Of a DNA stretch of 21,686 bases, positions 7,370 to 15,797 are shown in pieces. The position numbers and the translations under genes were made by a program. Source of the stretch: Methanomassiliicoccus sp. UBA6 (GTDB taxonomy: Archaea > Thermoplasmatota > Thermoplasmata > Methanomassiliicoccales > Methanomassiliicoccaceae); contig DAVH01000027.1 in NCBI GenBank assembly GCA_002508545.1, forward strand, positions 1 through 21,686, read 5' to 3'. How positions within the stretch are numbered: position 1 is the first letter of the stretch; each line of letters starts with the position of its first letter. The notes under the pieces were generated by a model. That model worked only from the letters and a program-made list of their open reading frames with translations. It was not told where the DNA came from and ran no database searches.

Positions 7370-7761
7370 CTCGCGTACACCTTGGGTCCGTAGAGCATGT
7401 ACCCGATCCCGATCAAGATGAGGACGTACTCCCCTACCGAGACGGCCAGCGGAGGAGGGACCGTGAAGAAGAACAGGGCCTGGTCGGCGGGCGCGGTGAG
7501 GAATAGAAGCGAGGCGTTGATCACCGCCAGGACGCCGGCGAGCCTCGGCCACCGGAACAAGGAGAGCAGCCCGGCGATCGGGAGCAGCAATCCGACGATG
7601 ATGAAGAAGGCCGCGAACCACAGCGTCCGGATCTCGTTCATCCGCGTCTCGAAGCCCAGCGGGGTCAGCAGGAAGCCCAGAATGGCCCCCGCCCCGAACA
7701 TGAATCCCAGGACCTGCTCCGGCCTCCCGAACCTCACCTTTGTTTTCGGTACTAAAGCCAT
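7345..7761 (-). CDS. Small four-helix membrane protein, function unknown
   Basis: This 138-residue protein has four predicted membrane segments: about residues 18-37 (LGFMFGAGAILGFLL), 47-68, 73-90 and 105-125. A positively charged C-terminus ends KVYARNRAPWRR. It has no motif I can name. The ATG at 7761 follows AAGGAG at good spacing on the minus strand. It is convergent with thiE and separated from the divergent AHSA1-like gene, so it has its own promoter. The length and helix pattern suit a small hypothetical archaeal membrane protein. A fully overlapping longer frame of 165 codons is a shadow without hydrophobic periodicity. Confidence 0.75.
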   Translation of the reverse strand: MALVPKTKVRFGRPEQVLGFMFGAGAILGFLLTPLGFETRMNEIRTLWFAAFFIIVGLLLPIAGLLSLFRWPRLAGVLAVINASLLFLTAPADQALFFFTVPPPLAVSVGEYVLILIGIGYMLYGPKVYARNRAPWRR

Positions 7762-7944
7762 CTTTTTTCTCCTTGTTATGGGAGCAAGACCGTGACCGAG
7801 GCAAGCTCGTGAATTATTGGCCAGACCGCCGATTTAATGATTCTGGAACGCCAGGAACGGCCCCGCATCAACAAACTCGCCCGTGACCGCAACGCGGCCC
7901 CGCCGATCCTGGCCGCTATCCATGTAACGCCGGTGCAGGCAAGT

Positions 7945-7992
7945 CTAATATATGCCCCGATTGGCCTAGGAAGTCACGAAACAAAGGAGTGA
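7945..7992 (+). promoter_or_regulatory. Promoter and ribosome site of the AHSA1-like gene
   Basis: TCTAATATATG contains a TATA-like core at 7945-7953. A start some 25 bp later would leave a leader of about 20 bases carrying GGAGTGA (7986-7992), which decides for the ATG at 7998 rather than the GTG at 7989 that lies inside the ribosome site. Confidence 0.5.
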
Positions 7993-7997
7993 CACGC

Positions 7998-8507
7998 ATG
8001 GCGGAAAAACAGACCAGGATATCTGCTGAGCCCGGCCGGTTGGACATCGTTATCGAGAGGGAGGTGGACGCTCCCCGGGAAATGGTGTTCAGGGCGTACA
8101 CCGAGCCGGAGCTGTACGCTCAGTGGATCGGCCCGAGGGGCCTCAGTACGGAGATCGACCACTTTGACGCAAGGAACGGGGGCTCCTGGCGTCTCATCCA
8201 GAAGGACTCAGAGGGCAATAAGTATGCTTTCCACGGAGTATACCACGAGGTCGTGCCGAACGAGCGCATCATCGGCACCTTCGAGTTCGAGGGTCTCCCC
8301 GAGGCCGGGCATGTGTGCTTGGAGAGGACGGTGTTCGAGGAGCTGCCGAACGGCCGCACAAAGATGGTGTCCACCTCCGTGTACCTGACCGGCAAGGAAC
8401 GCGATGAGATGCTGCAGAGCGGCATGGACGAGGGAGTGAAGGAGGGCTATGAACGCCTCGACGAGCTCATGGACCGCCTGAAGGTGCAGCAGCGGCCGGC
8501 CAAGTGA
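7998..8507 (+). CDS. SRPBCC / AHSA1 (Activator of Hsp90 ATPase-like) domain protein
   Basis: A 169-residue cytoplasmic protein covering one SRPBCC helix-grip domain of the AHSA1 subfamily. The typical strand-helix opening is DIVIEREVDAPREMVFRAYT, followed by QWIGPRGLSTEIDHFDARNGG. The core FHGVYHEVVPNERIIGTFEF and the C-terminal helix GMDEGVKEGYERLDELM are also family-like. These proteins bind hydrophobic small ligands; many bacterial and archaeal members are of unknown role and some are linked to stress responses. The start is taken as ATG 7998 because GGAGTGA precedes it at five bases. It is a single gene with its own TATA-like promoter. Confidence 0.85.
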   Translation: MAEKQTRISAEPGRLDIVIEREVDAPREMVFRAYTEPELYAQWIGPRGLSTEIDHFDARNGGSWRLIQKDSEGNKYAFHGVYHEVVPNERIIGTFEFEGLPEAGHVCLERTVFEELPNGRTKMVSTSVYLTGKERDEMLQSGMDEGVKEGYERLDELMDRLKVQQRPAK

Positions 8508-8563
8508 CCGGACGGCCCCCGCTGGCGCCAACGTCCTTGCCGGACCGATCGTTGCAGTGGCGC

Positions 8564-9217
8564 TCATAACGGCAGGGCCAAAGCATCATCCCCGCCGTTG
8601 TAGTAGACGAGCCTCTGGGGCTCCGCCCCGTCCTCCACCTCGAACGGGACCCAGAGCTCCGCCGCGCTCCCGGGCTGAACCACGGGGATGTTCGCCACCC
8701 CCACCGAAACCTTGTAGGCCGTCTTGTTCAGGGCCGGGGACACATGCCTCAGGTCCTCGATGGAGCTCTCTCCCACAAGGAGGTGGAACATGTTGGGCCC
8801 GTACCGCTCCGGTTCGGAGCCCTTGTTGGTAACGTTCACATTGACGAACACGAAGTGCTTGCCCTGGTCCGGGCGGCCGATCATGTCCAGGGGCGCGTCG
8901 GCAGTATTGTCGGTGGCACGGACCTCCAGCACCCTGACCGCAATAAGGTCGTTCGATGCTTCCGCGGTCCCTGACCCGCTGCCCGTGTTGGTCCTGTCGC
9001 CAAGGGATAAGGCGACCGCAATGAGAAGCAAGACCGCCAATACAGCCAGGGCGACGGCGAACGTTCTGCCCCTTCCCTTAGGGGCCCGTCGGGGGCCCGG
9101 GGCCGCGGCCATCACCGGCTCATCATCGTCCTGATCTGTCATTGAAGCCCCGCACTTGCCACAATGGGACGCGTCTGAGCTGACGGGAGAACCGCAATGC
9201 AAGCAGTATACTGTCAT
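8564..9217 (-). CDS. Membrane-anchored zinc-ribbon protein with DUF4352-like domain
   Basis: The 217 residues have three parts. A zinc ribbon uses C5, C8, C19 and C22 (YCLHCG and HCGKCG). A charged segment leads to one transmembrane helix at about residues 52-72. After a Gly/Ser/Thr linker, residues 88-217 form an immunoglobulin-like beta domain of DUF4352 character, with LIAVRVLEVRATDN, FVFVNVNVTNKG and a C-terminal LWVPFEVEDG. The ribbon should face the cytoplasm and the beta domain the exterior. This layout is common in archaeal surface or lipoprotein-like proteins of unknown role. The gene starts at ATG 9217 and diverges from the methyltransferase gene. Confidence 0.82.
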   Translation of the reverse strand: MTVYCLHCGSPVSSDASHCGKCGASMTDQDDDEPVMAAAPGPRRAPKGRGRTFAVALAVLAVLLLIAVALSLGDRTNTGSGSGTAEASNDLIAVRVLEVRATDNTADAPLDMIGRPDQGKHFVFVNVNVTNKGSEPERYGPNMFHLLVGESSIEDLRHVSPALNKTAYKVSVGVANIPVVQPGSAAELWVPFEVEDGAEPQRLVYYNGGDDALALPL

Positions 9218-9437
9218 TCGCCTTTCGCCGACGACAATCAGGGCAGGCGAGGCATATTGAAGGCTTGCCTGACTAGGCCCCCGTTAAATTACCGGTCAAA
9301 AGGAATAAAGGCCAGGAGCGATCCTATTCAATCAGGCGGTATGGACCATCAACGCTGATGACACACCCAAGGCCAGGGAGGGCCTCGTCAGGTCCTTCTT
9401 CAGAGGTAACGGCAGGAGCTACGACAGGGTCGTAAGA

Positions 9438-10055
9438 GTGTTCACCCTGGGGCTGGACGATCACTGGAAGAACGAGATCGTGAAGCTGGTGCCCGATTCC
9501 GGGAGGGCGCTTGACCTCGGCTGCGGCACAGGCATCCTCACGGAATGCATGGCGAAGAGCAATCCTCGCCTGGAGATCGTGGGGGTCGACATCACGCCCG
9601 ACTTCCTAGCGGCGTACGACGAGCGGCTGAGGATGAAGCCATGGATAAACGCTCGCTCGGTCCTAGGGAACGCGGAGACGGTCGCGTTGGAGGGTGAGTT
9701 CGATGTCATCGTCTCCTCGTACCTGGCGAAGTACGTCGATCCGGACCTGTTCCTCGGCAACGTCACACCCCACCTGAAGAGCGGCGGGACCTTCGTCGCT
9801 CACGACTTCATCCTGCCGACGAACCCTCTATACCTGAACCCGTGGCGCGCGTACACTTGGGCGATGAACCGTGTCGGTCCTCGCCTGTTCCCCGGTTGGC
9901 ATGCCGCGTTCGATGACGGGCTGACCGGGCTGATACGCGAATCTCGATGGCAGGACGACCTGGTGAGAACGCTCGATAAATTCGGTTACATTGGCATCCA
10001 CAGCAGGAAGCTCAGCTTCGAGAGCGCCGGCCTGGTATGGGCCACGAAGGCCTGA
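9438..10055 (+). CDS. Class I SAM-dependent methyltransferase (UbiE-like), N-terminus disturbed
   Basis: The Rossmann motif I LDLGCGTGIL lies at residues 25-34 from the GTG, followed by the acidic VGVDITPDF strand end and VIVSSYLAKY for motif II, so SAM binding is intact. The resemblance is to UbiE-type C-methyltransferases. Coding character clearly extends upstream in the same frame to about 9309, including GRSYDRVVRVFTLGLDDHW, which matches the usual family N-terminus, but that stretch has no ATG, GTG or TTG. GTG 9438 would cut into the conserved first helix. A two-base slip in the ACACAC run at 9361-9366 would fuse ATG 9358 to the conserved frame. The substrate is unknown. Enzyme call is firm; the start is not. 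Confidence 0.8.
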   Translation: MFTLGLDDHWKNEIVKLVPDSGRALDLGCGTGILTECMAKSNPRLEIVGVDITPDFLAAYDERLRMKPWINARSVLGNAETVALEGEFDVIVSSYLAKYVDPDLFLGNVTPHLKSGGTFVAHDFILPTNPLYLNPWRAYTWAMNRVGPRLFPGWHAAFDDGLTGLIRESRWQDDLVRTLDKFGYIGIHSRKLSFESAGLVWATKA

Positions 10056-10151
10056 CCGCTTTTTGCTCAGCGATCTTCGATCATCGAATCGTATCAACTC
10101 GCCCGTTATTGGGTAACTATTACTTGTCCAATCTTCCTCTCATTGTCATTA

Positions 10152-10649
10152 ATGGATGAAACATCTCAGCTTGATGGTAAGTTGACCGATCAATGGCTGG
10201 TCCCGATCATGGCTCGCATCGTGTTCGTCGCCGGCCTCCTGGTCAGCGCTTATGACCGCGCGACCAATCAACAGGGAAGTTTCGTATTGACCAATACGAC
10301 CGTTCTCGGGATCGCCCTGTTCATTATCGGCCTGGGCCTCTACTTCGCATCCCGCATGTACCTTGGAAGGTTCTTCTCGGAAAAGGTCACGATCAAACCG
10401 GACCATGAGCTGATCACCACAGGTCCATACCGGTACATTCGCCACCCCATCTACCTCGGAGAGATACTGTACTTCATCTCGATCCCGGTCATCTTCGGCA
10501 GCCTCATTGGCCTCGCCATCATGCTGATCATCGTGCCGATATTGATCTACAGGATCGGACGCGAGGAGCAGGTCCTGTCCACAGAGTTCGGGGAAGAGTA
10601 CGAGAAGTACGTCTCCAGGACCTGGAAGCTGATCCCTTTTCTCTACTAG
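10152..10649 (+). CDS. Isoprenylcysteine carboxyl methyltransferase-like membrane protein
   Basis: A 165-residue membrane protein with four to five hydrophobic segments and the ICMT/PEMT-family motif at about residues 94-110: TGPYRYIRHPIYLG. The C-terminal cytosolic tail has the family FGEEYEKYVSRTWKLIPF (consensus E.L...FG..Y..Y...V.R..P). In eukaryotes such enzymes methylate prenylated cysteine carboxylates; prokaryotic members more likely methylate lipids or small isoprenoids. It follows a SAM methyltransferase gene, which is consistent with lipid or quinone-like modification but not proof. Start is ATG 10152; a TTG at 10143 is in frame but has no ribosome site. No Shine-Dalgarno is evident, so the transcript may be nearly leaderless. 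Confidence 0.82.
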   Translation: MDETSQLDGKLTDQWLVPIMARIVFVAGLLVSAYDRATNQQGSFVLTNTTVLGIALFIIGLGLYFASRMYLGRFFSEKVTIKPDHELITTGPYRYIRHPIYLGEILYFISIPVIFGSLIGLAIMLIIVPILIYRIGREEQVLSTEFGEEYEKYVSRTWKLIPFLY

Positions 10650-10781
10650 GCCGCAGCAGGCGACCGTGGGAGCATGCGCTGAATACGCCGTTCTTGCCTT
10701 CGACCCCGGATGCGGGTCGGCCGTTCCCGCGGCCATGTGTGATAGCAGCTAACGCCGTTGGTCCGGGAACGGCCTGCGGCC

Positions 10782-11813
10782 TCACCGCCCCATCACCTTG
10801 ACGGTCGGGCGGCCCTTGGCCTGCTCCGCCCCCCATTGCCGCACCTGGTGCGGCGGACCGAGGAAGGGGAACTCGTCCAGCATGTCGGCGTGCGGTCCGC
10901 ACTTGTCCCAGGTCAGCCTGCCGTTGAGGACCGTCAGGAAGACGTCCTTCGCGTCGTCCCGGGGCATCCGCCCGTTGCCGGGGTACGCCGCGGGCATCTT
11001 GGGGTCGTACGGCAGGACGTCGGGCAGCAGGCTCCTGGCCGCCGCCTCTGCCCCCTGAGGGGTATACCCGCCGGTCTTCTCCAGGGCGTGTGCGAACATC
11101 GGCACGAACCTCTCGTCCTGCGCCGGCTCTCCGTCGAGGTACGCCTCTCGCTCGGCGTCCGCAAGGAACGGGGTCTGGGAGGGCCTCGCCCCCCGGTCCG
11201 CCTGCACCCATTGGCCGTTCACTTGCACCATAGATCGGTGCCACAGGTTCAGGGGCGCGCCGCCGCCGATGTCGCTCACCGGCACCTCCAGCGCTATGCT
11301 GCAGACGTCCTTGTCGGCGAACCAGTCCTTCCCGGTGAACTGCATCTTGTTCAGGACGCCCTCGACGTCGAAGAAGAACGGGTCGCTGCGCCAACCGGCG
11401 AACAGGCGATAATCGCTGGATTTCGTCACCTGAGCCCCGCGGCCCATCGAGACCGGCGCTCCCTCGAAGATGATCTTGCCTCCTTCTCCACGGCCGGCGG
11501 CCTCGGGGCCCTCGGCCCGGCGCACCGTCGCGGTCATCGAGCCGTCCTCGCTCCGATAGAATCGAGTACGGTACGCGATGTCGGCGACCATGTCCCCGTT
11601 GGTGTCGATCCTCAGCTCATAGATGGCCTCGGGGGCGAAGGGTTCCGGCGTCGTCGGCTCGGGCGGCTTGAGCGAGGACGAGGGATGCATGTTCATGATG
11701 ATGGTCGATCTTCTGGGGTCGCCAGGCTTGGGGAACGCGAAGATATCGGTCAGGTCCAGGCGAGCATCCCCTCGCGGAAAGCCGAAGTTCGGTCCCGAAT
11801 AGTGGTGTGTCAG
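10782..11813 (-). CDS. DUF4331 family protein
   Basis: A 343-residue protein of the DUF4331 family, with the usual opening THHYSGPNFGF then GDARLDLTDIFAFPKP and IIMNMHPS, and later repeated beta-rich segments (IYELRIDTNGD). The C-terminus KDVFLTVLNGRLTWDKCGP is also family-like. Members often start MSHH or MTHH. Here that position is a CTG at 11813, six bases after GGAGGA (11825-11820), so I start there; upstream TTG codons at 11849 and 11837 would put the ribosome site inside the gene. A TATA-like TTAATAA (11863-11869) about 25 bp above the expected transcript start fits this. Family function is unknown; no signal peptide is visible with this start. Confidence 0.85.
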   Translation of the reverse strand: MTHHYSGPNFGFPRGDARLDLTDIFAFPKPGDPRRSTIIMNMHPSSSLKPPEPTTPEPFAPEAIYELRIDTNGDMVADIAYRTRFYRSEDGSMTATVRRAEGPEAAGRGEGGKIIFEGAPVSMGRGAQVTKSSDYRLFAGWRSDPFFFDVEGVLNKMQFTGKDWFADKDVCSIALEVPVSDIGGGAPLNLWHRSMVQVNGQWVQADRGARPSQTPFLADAEREAYLDGEPAQDERFVPMFAHALEKTGGYTPQGAEAAARSLLPDVLPYDPKMPAAYPGNGRMPRDDAKDVFLTVLNGRLTWDKCGPHADMLDEFPFLGPPHQVRQWGAEQAKGRPTVKVMGR

Positions 11814-11856
11814 ATCAATTCCTCCTTGGATGTTCAACCGATCATTCAAGCCAAGC

Positions 11857-11874
11857 CCACGTTATTAACCGTGG
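11857..11874 (-). promoter_or_regulatory. Candidate promoter of the DUF4331 gene within a small inverted repeat
   Basis: CCACG (11857-11861) and CGTGG (11870-11874) flank the AT-rich core read as TTAATAA on the minus strand. A transcript beginning near 11841 would carry GGAGGA before CTG 11813 and would exclude TTG 11849. The repeat arms could bind a regulator; inferred from position. Confidence 0.4.
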
Positions 11875-12036
11875 TCCGTGATAGGAGCGGGTGGATATGA
11901 TGCGAGTTTGATGTTTTGGCGATAATCCCTACCCGTGGAAGCCATCATCCAAGGACGAAAAGACGGTGAGATGCACATCGATCGTGACATTATGACCTGA
12001 CAGGATCGCGGTCCTGTTTCAAGGGCACCGAGTAAT

Positions 12037-12066
12037 GATATACTTCAAAGAGAATGGTCTATCGTG
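12037..12066 (+). promoter_or_regulatory. Promoter of the receiver-histidine kinase gene, probably leaderless
   Basis: GATATAC at 12037-12043 is a TATA-like element. Its centre is about 24 bp before the GTG at 12064, and no Shine-Dalgarno precedes that GTG. Transcription would then start at or beside the start codon, as in archaeal leaderless mRNAs. Confidence 0.4.
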
Positions 12067-13197
12067 GGAGAGAAAGTCAATATTCTGCTCATCGAGGACG
12101 ACCCCCGGGATATCGCCCTGTTCGACCAGCTGATGAGCGCTAGCCGCTACCGCTCGTTCCCTGAACTGTGCTACTCCATCAAGGCGGTGAAATCCATGGG
12201 CGAGGCCGTAGGGGCCATCGAAGGGGGGAACATCGGGATCGTGGTGGTGGACCTGCTTTTACCCGGTACATCACCGAACGAAGTCCTCGCTCACATCGAG
12301 AAGACATCCCGCAAGGTACCGATCGTCGCCCTGACCACCGAAGGGGCCATCGATATCGCCGTTGACGCGATCAAGCACGGCGCCCAGGACTACTTGGTGA
12401 AGGGCAGTTCCAGCGGCGACGCCATCGACCGCTCCATCCGCTACGCCATCGAGCGTAAGAAGCTGAGCGAGGAGCAGGCCCGCATCAGGGATGAACTGCG
12501 CCGCTCCAACGAGGAGCTGCAGCAGTTCGCCTCCGTGACCAGCCACGACCTGAAGGAGCCACTGAGGATGGTCACCATGTACTTGAGCCTCCTGGAAAAG
12601 AGGTCCTCCGAGACGCTGGACGATAAGTCCCGAGAGTACCTCGTCATCGCAAGGGACGGCGCCGAGCGCATGGCGGCCATGATCGACGACCTGCTCGCCT
12701 ACTCCCGGGTCGAGAGCGGGGAACCGAAGAAGACGCCAGTGCATATGGACGAGGCCTTGTCCACGGCCCTGACGGACCTCAGGGCGGCCATCGAGGAGAA
12801 CGGCGCCTTGGTTACACACGACAAGCTGCCGACCGTGACGGGGGACAGGTCCCAGATCATCATGCTGCTGGAGAACCTCATCGGCAACGCCATCAAGTAC
12901 CGCAGCGAGGCCGCCCCTCAAGTCTATGTTTCGGTCCGTATGGGGGATGGCGAGTGGATCATCTCCGTCCGAGACAATGGCATAGGCATCGCCCCCGAGT
13001 ACGCGGACAAGCTGTTCAAGATGTTCTCCCGCCTGCACACTCGAGACGAGTATCCCGGGACGGGCATCGGCCTCGCGGTCAGCAGGAAGATCGTCGAGCG
13101 GCACCACGGTCGCATCTGGTTCGAGAGCGAGCCTGGAAAGGGCACCACCTTCTTTTTCACCATGCCGGTCATGAGAGACGATGAGCGAGCGTGCTGA
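12064..13197 (+). CDS. Hybrid response regulator receiver - histidine kinase
   Basis: A 377-residue soluble protein. Residues 1-125 are a receiver domain: acidic pocket E11, D12, D13; phospho-acceptor D63 in VVVDLLLP; conserved Lys K113 (YLVKG). A helical linker follows at 126-155. HisKA with H161 in the motif SHDLKEPLRM follows, then HATPase: N-box N271/N275 (NLIGNAIKY), D304-G308 (DNGIGIAP) and a G-box PGTGIGLAVS. The order REC then HisKA then HATPase in a single chain suits cytosolic archaeal signalling kinases that take phosphate from, or report to, a partner; no sensor (PAS, GAF, membrane) is present. The GTG start follows a TATA-like box at about 24 bp. Its neighbour DUF4331 diverges, so no partner regulator is visible. 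Confidence 0.93.
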   Translation: MGEKVNILLIEDDPRDIALFDQLMSASRYRSFPELCYSIKAVKSMGEAVGAIEGGNIGIVVVDLLLPGTSPNEVLAHIEKTSRKVPIVALTTEGAIDIAVDAIKHGAQDYLVKGSSSGDAIDRSIRYAIERKKLSEEQARIRDELRRSNEELQQFASVTSHDLKEPLRMVTMYLSLLEKRSSETLDDKSREYLVIARDGAERMAAMIDDLLAYSRVESGEPKKTPVHMDEALSTALTDLRAAIEENGALVTHDKLPTVTGDRSQIIMLLENLIGNAIKYRSEAAPQVYVSVRMGDGEWIISVRDNGIGIAPEYADKLFKMFSRLHTRDEYPGTGIGLAVSRKIVERHHGRIWFESEPGKGTTFFFTMPVMRDDERAC

Positions 13198-13503
13198 GCC
13201 CTAACATAAAAGGAAGTGGAAAGAGCAGGGTTTTTGTCTACGAAACATAATGTCTAGATTTGTTGAATCTTATTTTCAGATCTCCCCATACATCCTATCA
13301 ACCCTAGCTCGAACATGCTCGGCATATTTTCCCCGTCCACAGTTCCGCAGCACCTAAAGTTCTTCGAGAAAAAATTACCCCCTGGCGCTATCACGCACCC
13401 GAAATCCTTAAGGACCTATCATGTCGACCGTCGGTAAAGTGTCTAGAACGCCAAACCAACTAGATCGTTGAACCCTATAAGTGAGTTCAGTATCGAACGC
13501 ATA
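13198..13503. other. Intergenic boundary before the restriction island
   Basis: This stretch of about 306 bases separates the convergent kinase and helicase genes. TTTTT at 13231-13235, soon after the kinase stop, may terminate that transcript. No coding frame, tRNA or clear repeat is visible. It is more AT-rich than the kinase gene and marks the edge of the differently composed island. Confidence 0.4.
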
Positions 13504-15795
13504 CTAGACAGTAACGGATCTCAGCATCCTCCCTAACTTTATCGGGTTCCTGTCCCCGATCACCAGCAGGTACCAGCTTCCAGGCAACGTCACATTCGAC
13601 GACGATCGGTCTCTTTCATTCTGATAAGAGTTGCGGATCATCTGCATCCATTCCTCATCCGTGATGCTGTGAGAGGGGGGATAGTTTCCCAACGCCCTCA
13701 GCATATTGTTCCTGGCCTCGTCGGAGAACTCGGCAATTATGCTGTTCAAGTTTAAGGTGCCAAACGTCGGTGGGTACGCCGGCCTCCTCTCGATACGCCT
13801 GCTAAGCGATTGTTCCGCCCTCTCTCTTACTCTTTGTAGTTCGGACTCCTCCTCCACTAGCCGACAGCCAAGCCCAAGGTGTAAGGCGGTCTCCTGTACC
13901 CAGGCAAGGTCATCAATGAAACGCAGATCGTCCTCTTCTTCGACCTGCTCGTTACTGTCGGGGAGTGCGATATAGTGGTGGAACACTGGATTCTTTCCCG
14001 GCCTCTTCCTGAGGATACGTCCCATCCTTTGTACAAGCTGCAACCTGGTCTTGGACGAGGACACGTTAATCCCGATGTCGGCGTCAGGAATGTCTATGCC
14101 TTCGTCCAACATCCGAGCGCCGATGAGAATTCCAGTGCTCGTTCTCTTGAACATTTCGATCTGCGAGCTAGCGTCCTCTTTCCTCTTGGAGTGGGCGACA
14201 TAAACTTTACAACTGTGCTCCAACTCAGAAGCGATGAGGTCGCAAGTATCGGTGTCCATGGCGAACAGGATGACCTTATTGGTGGCGCCGTAGTTTTTCG
14301 CTAGCTCTATAGCCTTCTCAACCTTTGGCCTGGAACGGTGGATGATCCACCGCCTGTTCATGACCATGACCTGTAGATTTTTCCAATCGTCGGGTAATTC
14401 GACGCCTTTGTAACGAGCGATCTCAAAGAGCCTCACGAAGTCATGCAAATCCTCGATCTCGAAAGGGACGTCTCCAACGATCCTCTTAATGGTGGCCCTA
14501 TCTCCCTTCACATCACGAAAACAAGAGCGTATCTTGTGCGATAATGCGGCAAATTCTTCCCTCTCCTCGATCGATAAGTACGTGGGATGAATCTTCCATT
14601 CGAACGAGGGAATGATGTTTCGGCTTATCGCCTCCTGCAAGGTGAACGTATAAACTATGCGTCCAAGTTCCTGACCGAGTATGCTTTCCCTCATCCCACC
14701 TTCCACAGTTGCGGAAAGGCCCATCTTCCAAAGGGCATCAACCCCTAGGACGTTCCGGAACTCCTTGGCGGCACCGTGGTGCACCTCGTCGACGATTAGA
14801 AGATCAGCATAGTAATTATCAGGCGCCTTGTACACGCTCTGGAAGGTGTTATAATGAATGGAGAAGTTGTCAATCCTGACCGGGTCTGTGTATGGTCTGT
14901 CCCGTGTCGCAATAAGCCCCAATTTATCGATTGTCTCTCTCCTCCATTGGTTCAAGATGGCCTTTGAAGGCCCTAGAACCAATACGGTTCCCCGCCTTTT
15001 CTCGTTGTACAACTTCCTGATGGCCATCAAACCGACCAACGTCTTCCCGGTCCCAGTCGCCATCTCAATTATTCCCATGTGATTGTTGTCCTCCCAAGCG
15101 GTGAAAGCCTCCAGTTGATGCGGCCATTCCTTTGGCATCACGCACGGTCCTCGAATGAGTCTGTTCGCTTCCACCTTGGACATAGAGAGAATCTTTGATT
15201 GAACGGCTGAAAGGAGCGATTGGTCCCTTAGGTTCGCGTAAAGCTCGAGAAAATAGAGAGCGCTTCCAGGTGTGAACGCGGATTTCGCCTCGTCCATCGG
15301 ATTTGAGGAAATATCGAGCTGTCGGATTGTCTTTTTCAGGAGCAGAGAGGTAAGGTCATTATCCGCGATCCCTGGATAATCACGATTGATGCATATCGAG
15401 AGAGTGTTCAGAGCCATGACGAACTTAGAAAAATCGTTTTTGATCGGATGCGTGCTAACTTCTAGCGGCCCAACGGCCCACCGCTCTTGCAGAATCTCGA
15501 AGAACTGCTCGCTGAACCATTCCTCTAGTTTGGAATTTTCATATGTATAGGAGCCTCTGCTCCTCAGACGCGGGTAGATGTGGGGTGTTCCAAGTTTCTC
15601 TTTTTCCCACTTATAGTAGTAATAGGTCAGCAACTCCTCATCTGCCATAGAAATGCGGACGTATTTGTTGCTCGGAAGAGTCCCTAGGTATTGTTCAAAT
15701 GTGAGTGTTGCGTCAGGGTCTAGGTAGTCTTTACATCTCCTACATAGGCCGCGTTCTACGACTGGACCAGCTCGGCAGCGGTAGCATATTGCCAG
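13504..15795 (-). CDS. SF2 DNA helicase with N-terminal zinc ribbon, defence-island type
   Basis: A predicted 763-residue DEAD/DEAH-family helicase. An N-terminal ribbon (C4, C7, C18, C21; CYRC and CRRC) precedes a helical region to about residue 215. Then come helicase motifs: I ATGTGKT (246-252), II DEVH (336-339), III SAT (362-364), V-like LDEGIDIPDAD and VI QRMGRILRKR (589-598). The first ATG is at 15648, but the frame continues upstream for 49 well-formed codons containing the zinc ribbon. The only plausible start there is CTG 15795 behind AGGGGAGA, and the promoter sits just above it. ATP-dependent DNA translocation is secure; its job is not. It lies downstream of a Type III-like system with its own promoter. 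No nuclease domain is evident. It ends in TAG. Confidence 0.85.
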   Translation of the reverse strand: MAICYRCRAGPVVERGLCRRCKDYLDPDATLTFEQYLGTLPSNKYVRISMADEELLTYYYYKWEKEKLGTPHIYPRLRSRGSYTYENSKLEEWFSEQFFEILQERWAVGPLEVSTHPIKNDFSKFVMALNTLSICINRDYPGIADNDLTSLLLKKTIRQLDISSNPMDEAKSAFTPGSALYFLELYANLRDQSLLSAVQSKILSMSKVEANRLIRGPCVMPKEWPHQLEAFTAWEDNNHMGIIEMATGTGKTLVGLMAIRKLYNEKRRGTVLVLGPSKAILNQWRRETIDKLGLIATRDRPYTDPVRIDNFSIHYNTFQSVYKAPDNYYADLLIVDEVHHGAAKEFRNVLGVDALWKMGLSATVEGGMRESILGQELGRIVYTFTLQEAISRNIIPSFEWKIHPTYLSIEEREEFAALSHKIRSCFRDVKGDRATIKRIVGDVPFEIEDLHDFVRLFEIARYKGVELPDDWKNLQVMVMNRRWIIHRSRPKVEKAIELAKNYGATNKVILFAMDTDTCDLIASELEHSCKVYVAHSKRKEDASSQIEMFKRTSTGILIGARMLDEGIDIPDADIGINVSSSKTRLQLVQRMGRILRKRPGKNPVFHHYIALPDSNEQVEEEDDLRFIDDLAWVQETALHLGLGCRLVEEESELQRVRERAEQSLSRRIERRPAYPPTFGTLNLNSIIAEFSDEARNNMLRALGNYPPSHSITDEEWMQMIRNSYQNERDRSSSNVTLPGSWYLLVIGDRNPIKLGRMLRSVTV

Positions 15796-15797
15796 AC

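Noticed and set aside
10528..11900. Large overlapping frames on both strands over the DUF4331 gene
   Set aside because: The Arg/Gly/Pro composition marks shadows, while the selected minus-strand frame carries the DUF4331 motifs.
12000..12015. Imperfect palindrome CAGGATCGCGGTCCTG before the kinase
   Set aside because: A single copy, imperfect, and not placed against a promoter element in a telling way.
12271..13107. A 278-codon minus-strand frame over the histidine kinase
   Set aside because: The sense frame has all receiver, HisKA and HATPase motifs; the antisense frame has none recognised.
13504..13506. Readthrough of the TAG ending the helicase
   Set aside because: The frame continues about 30 codons to a TAA but with no conserved or domain-like character; an ordinary stop is more likely.
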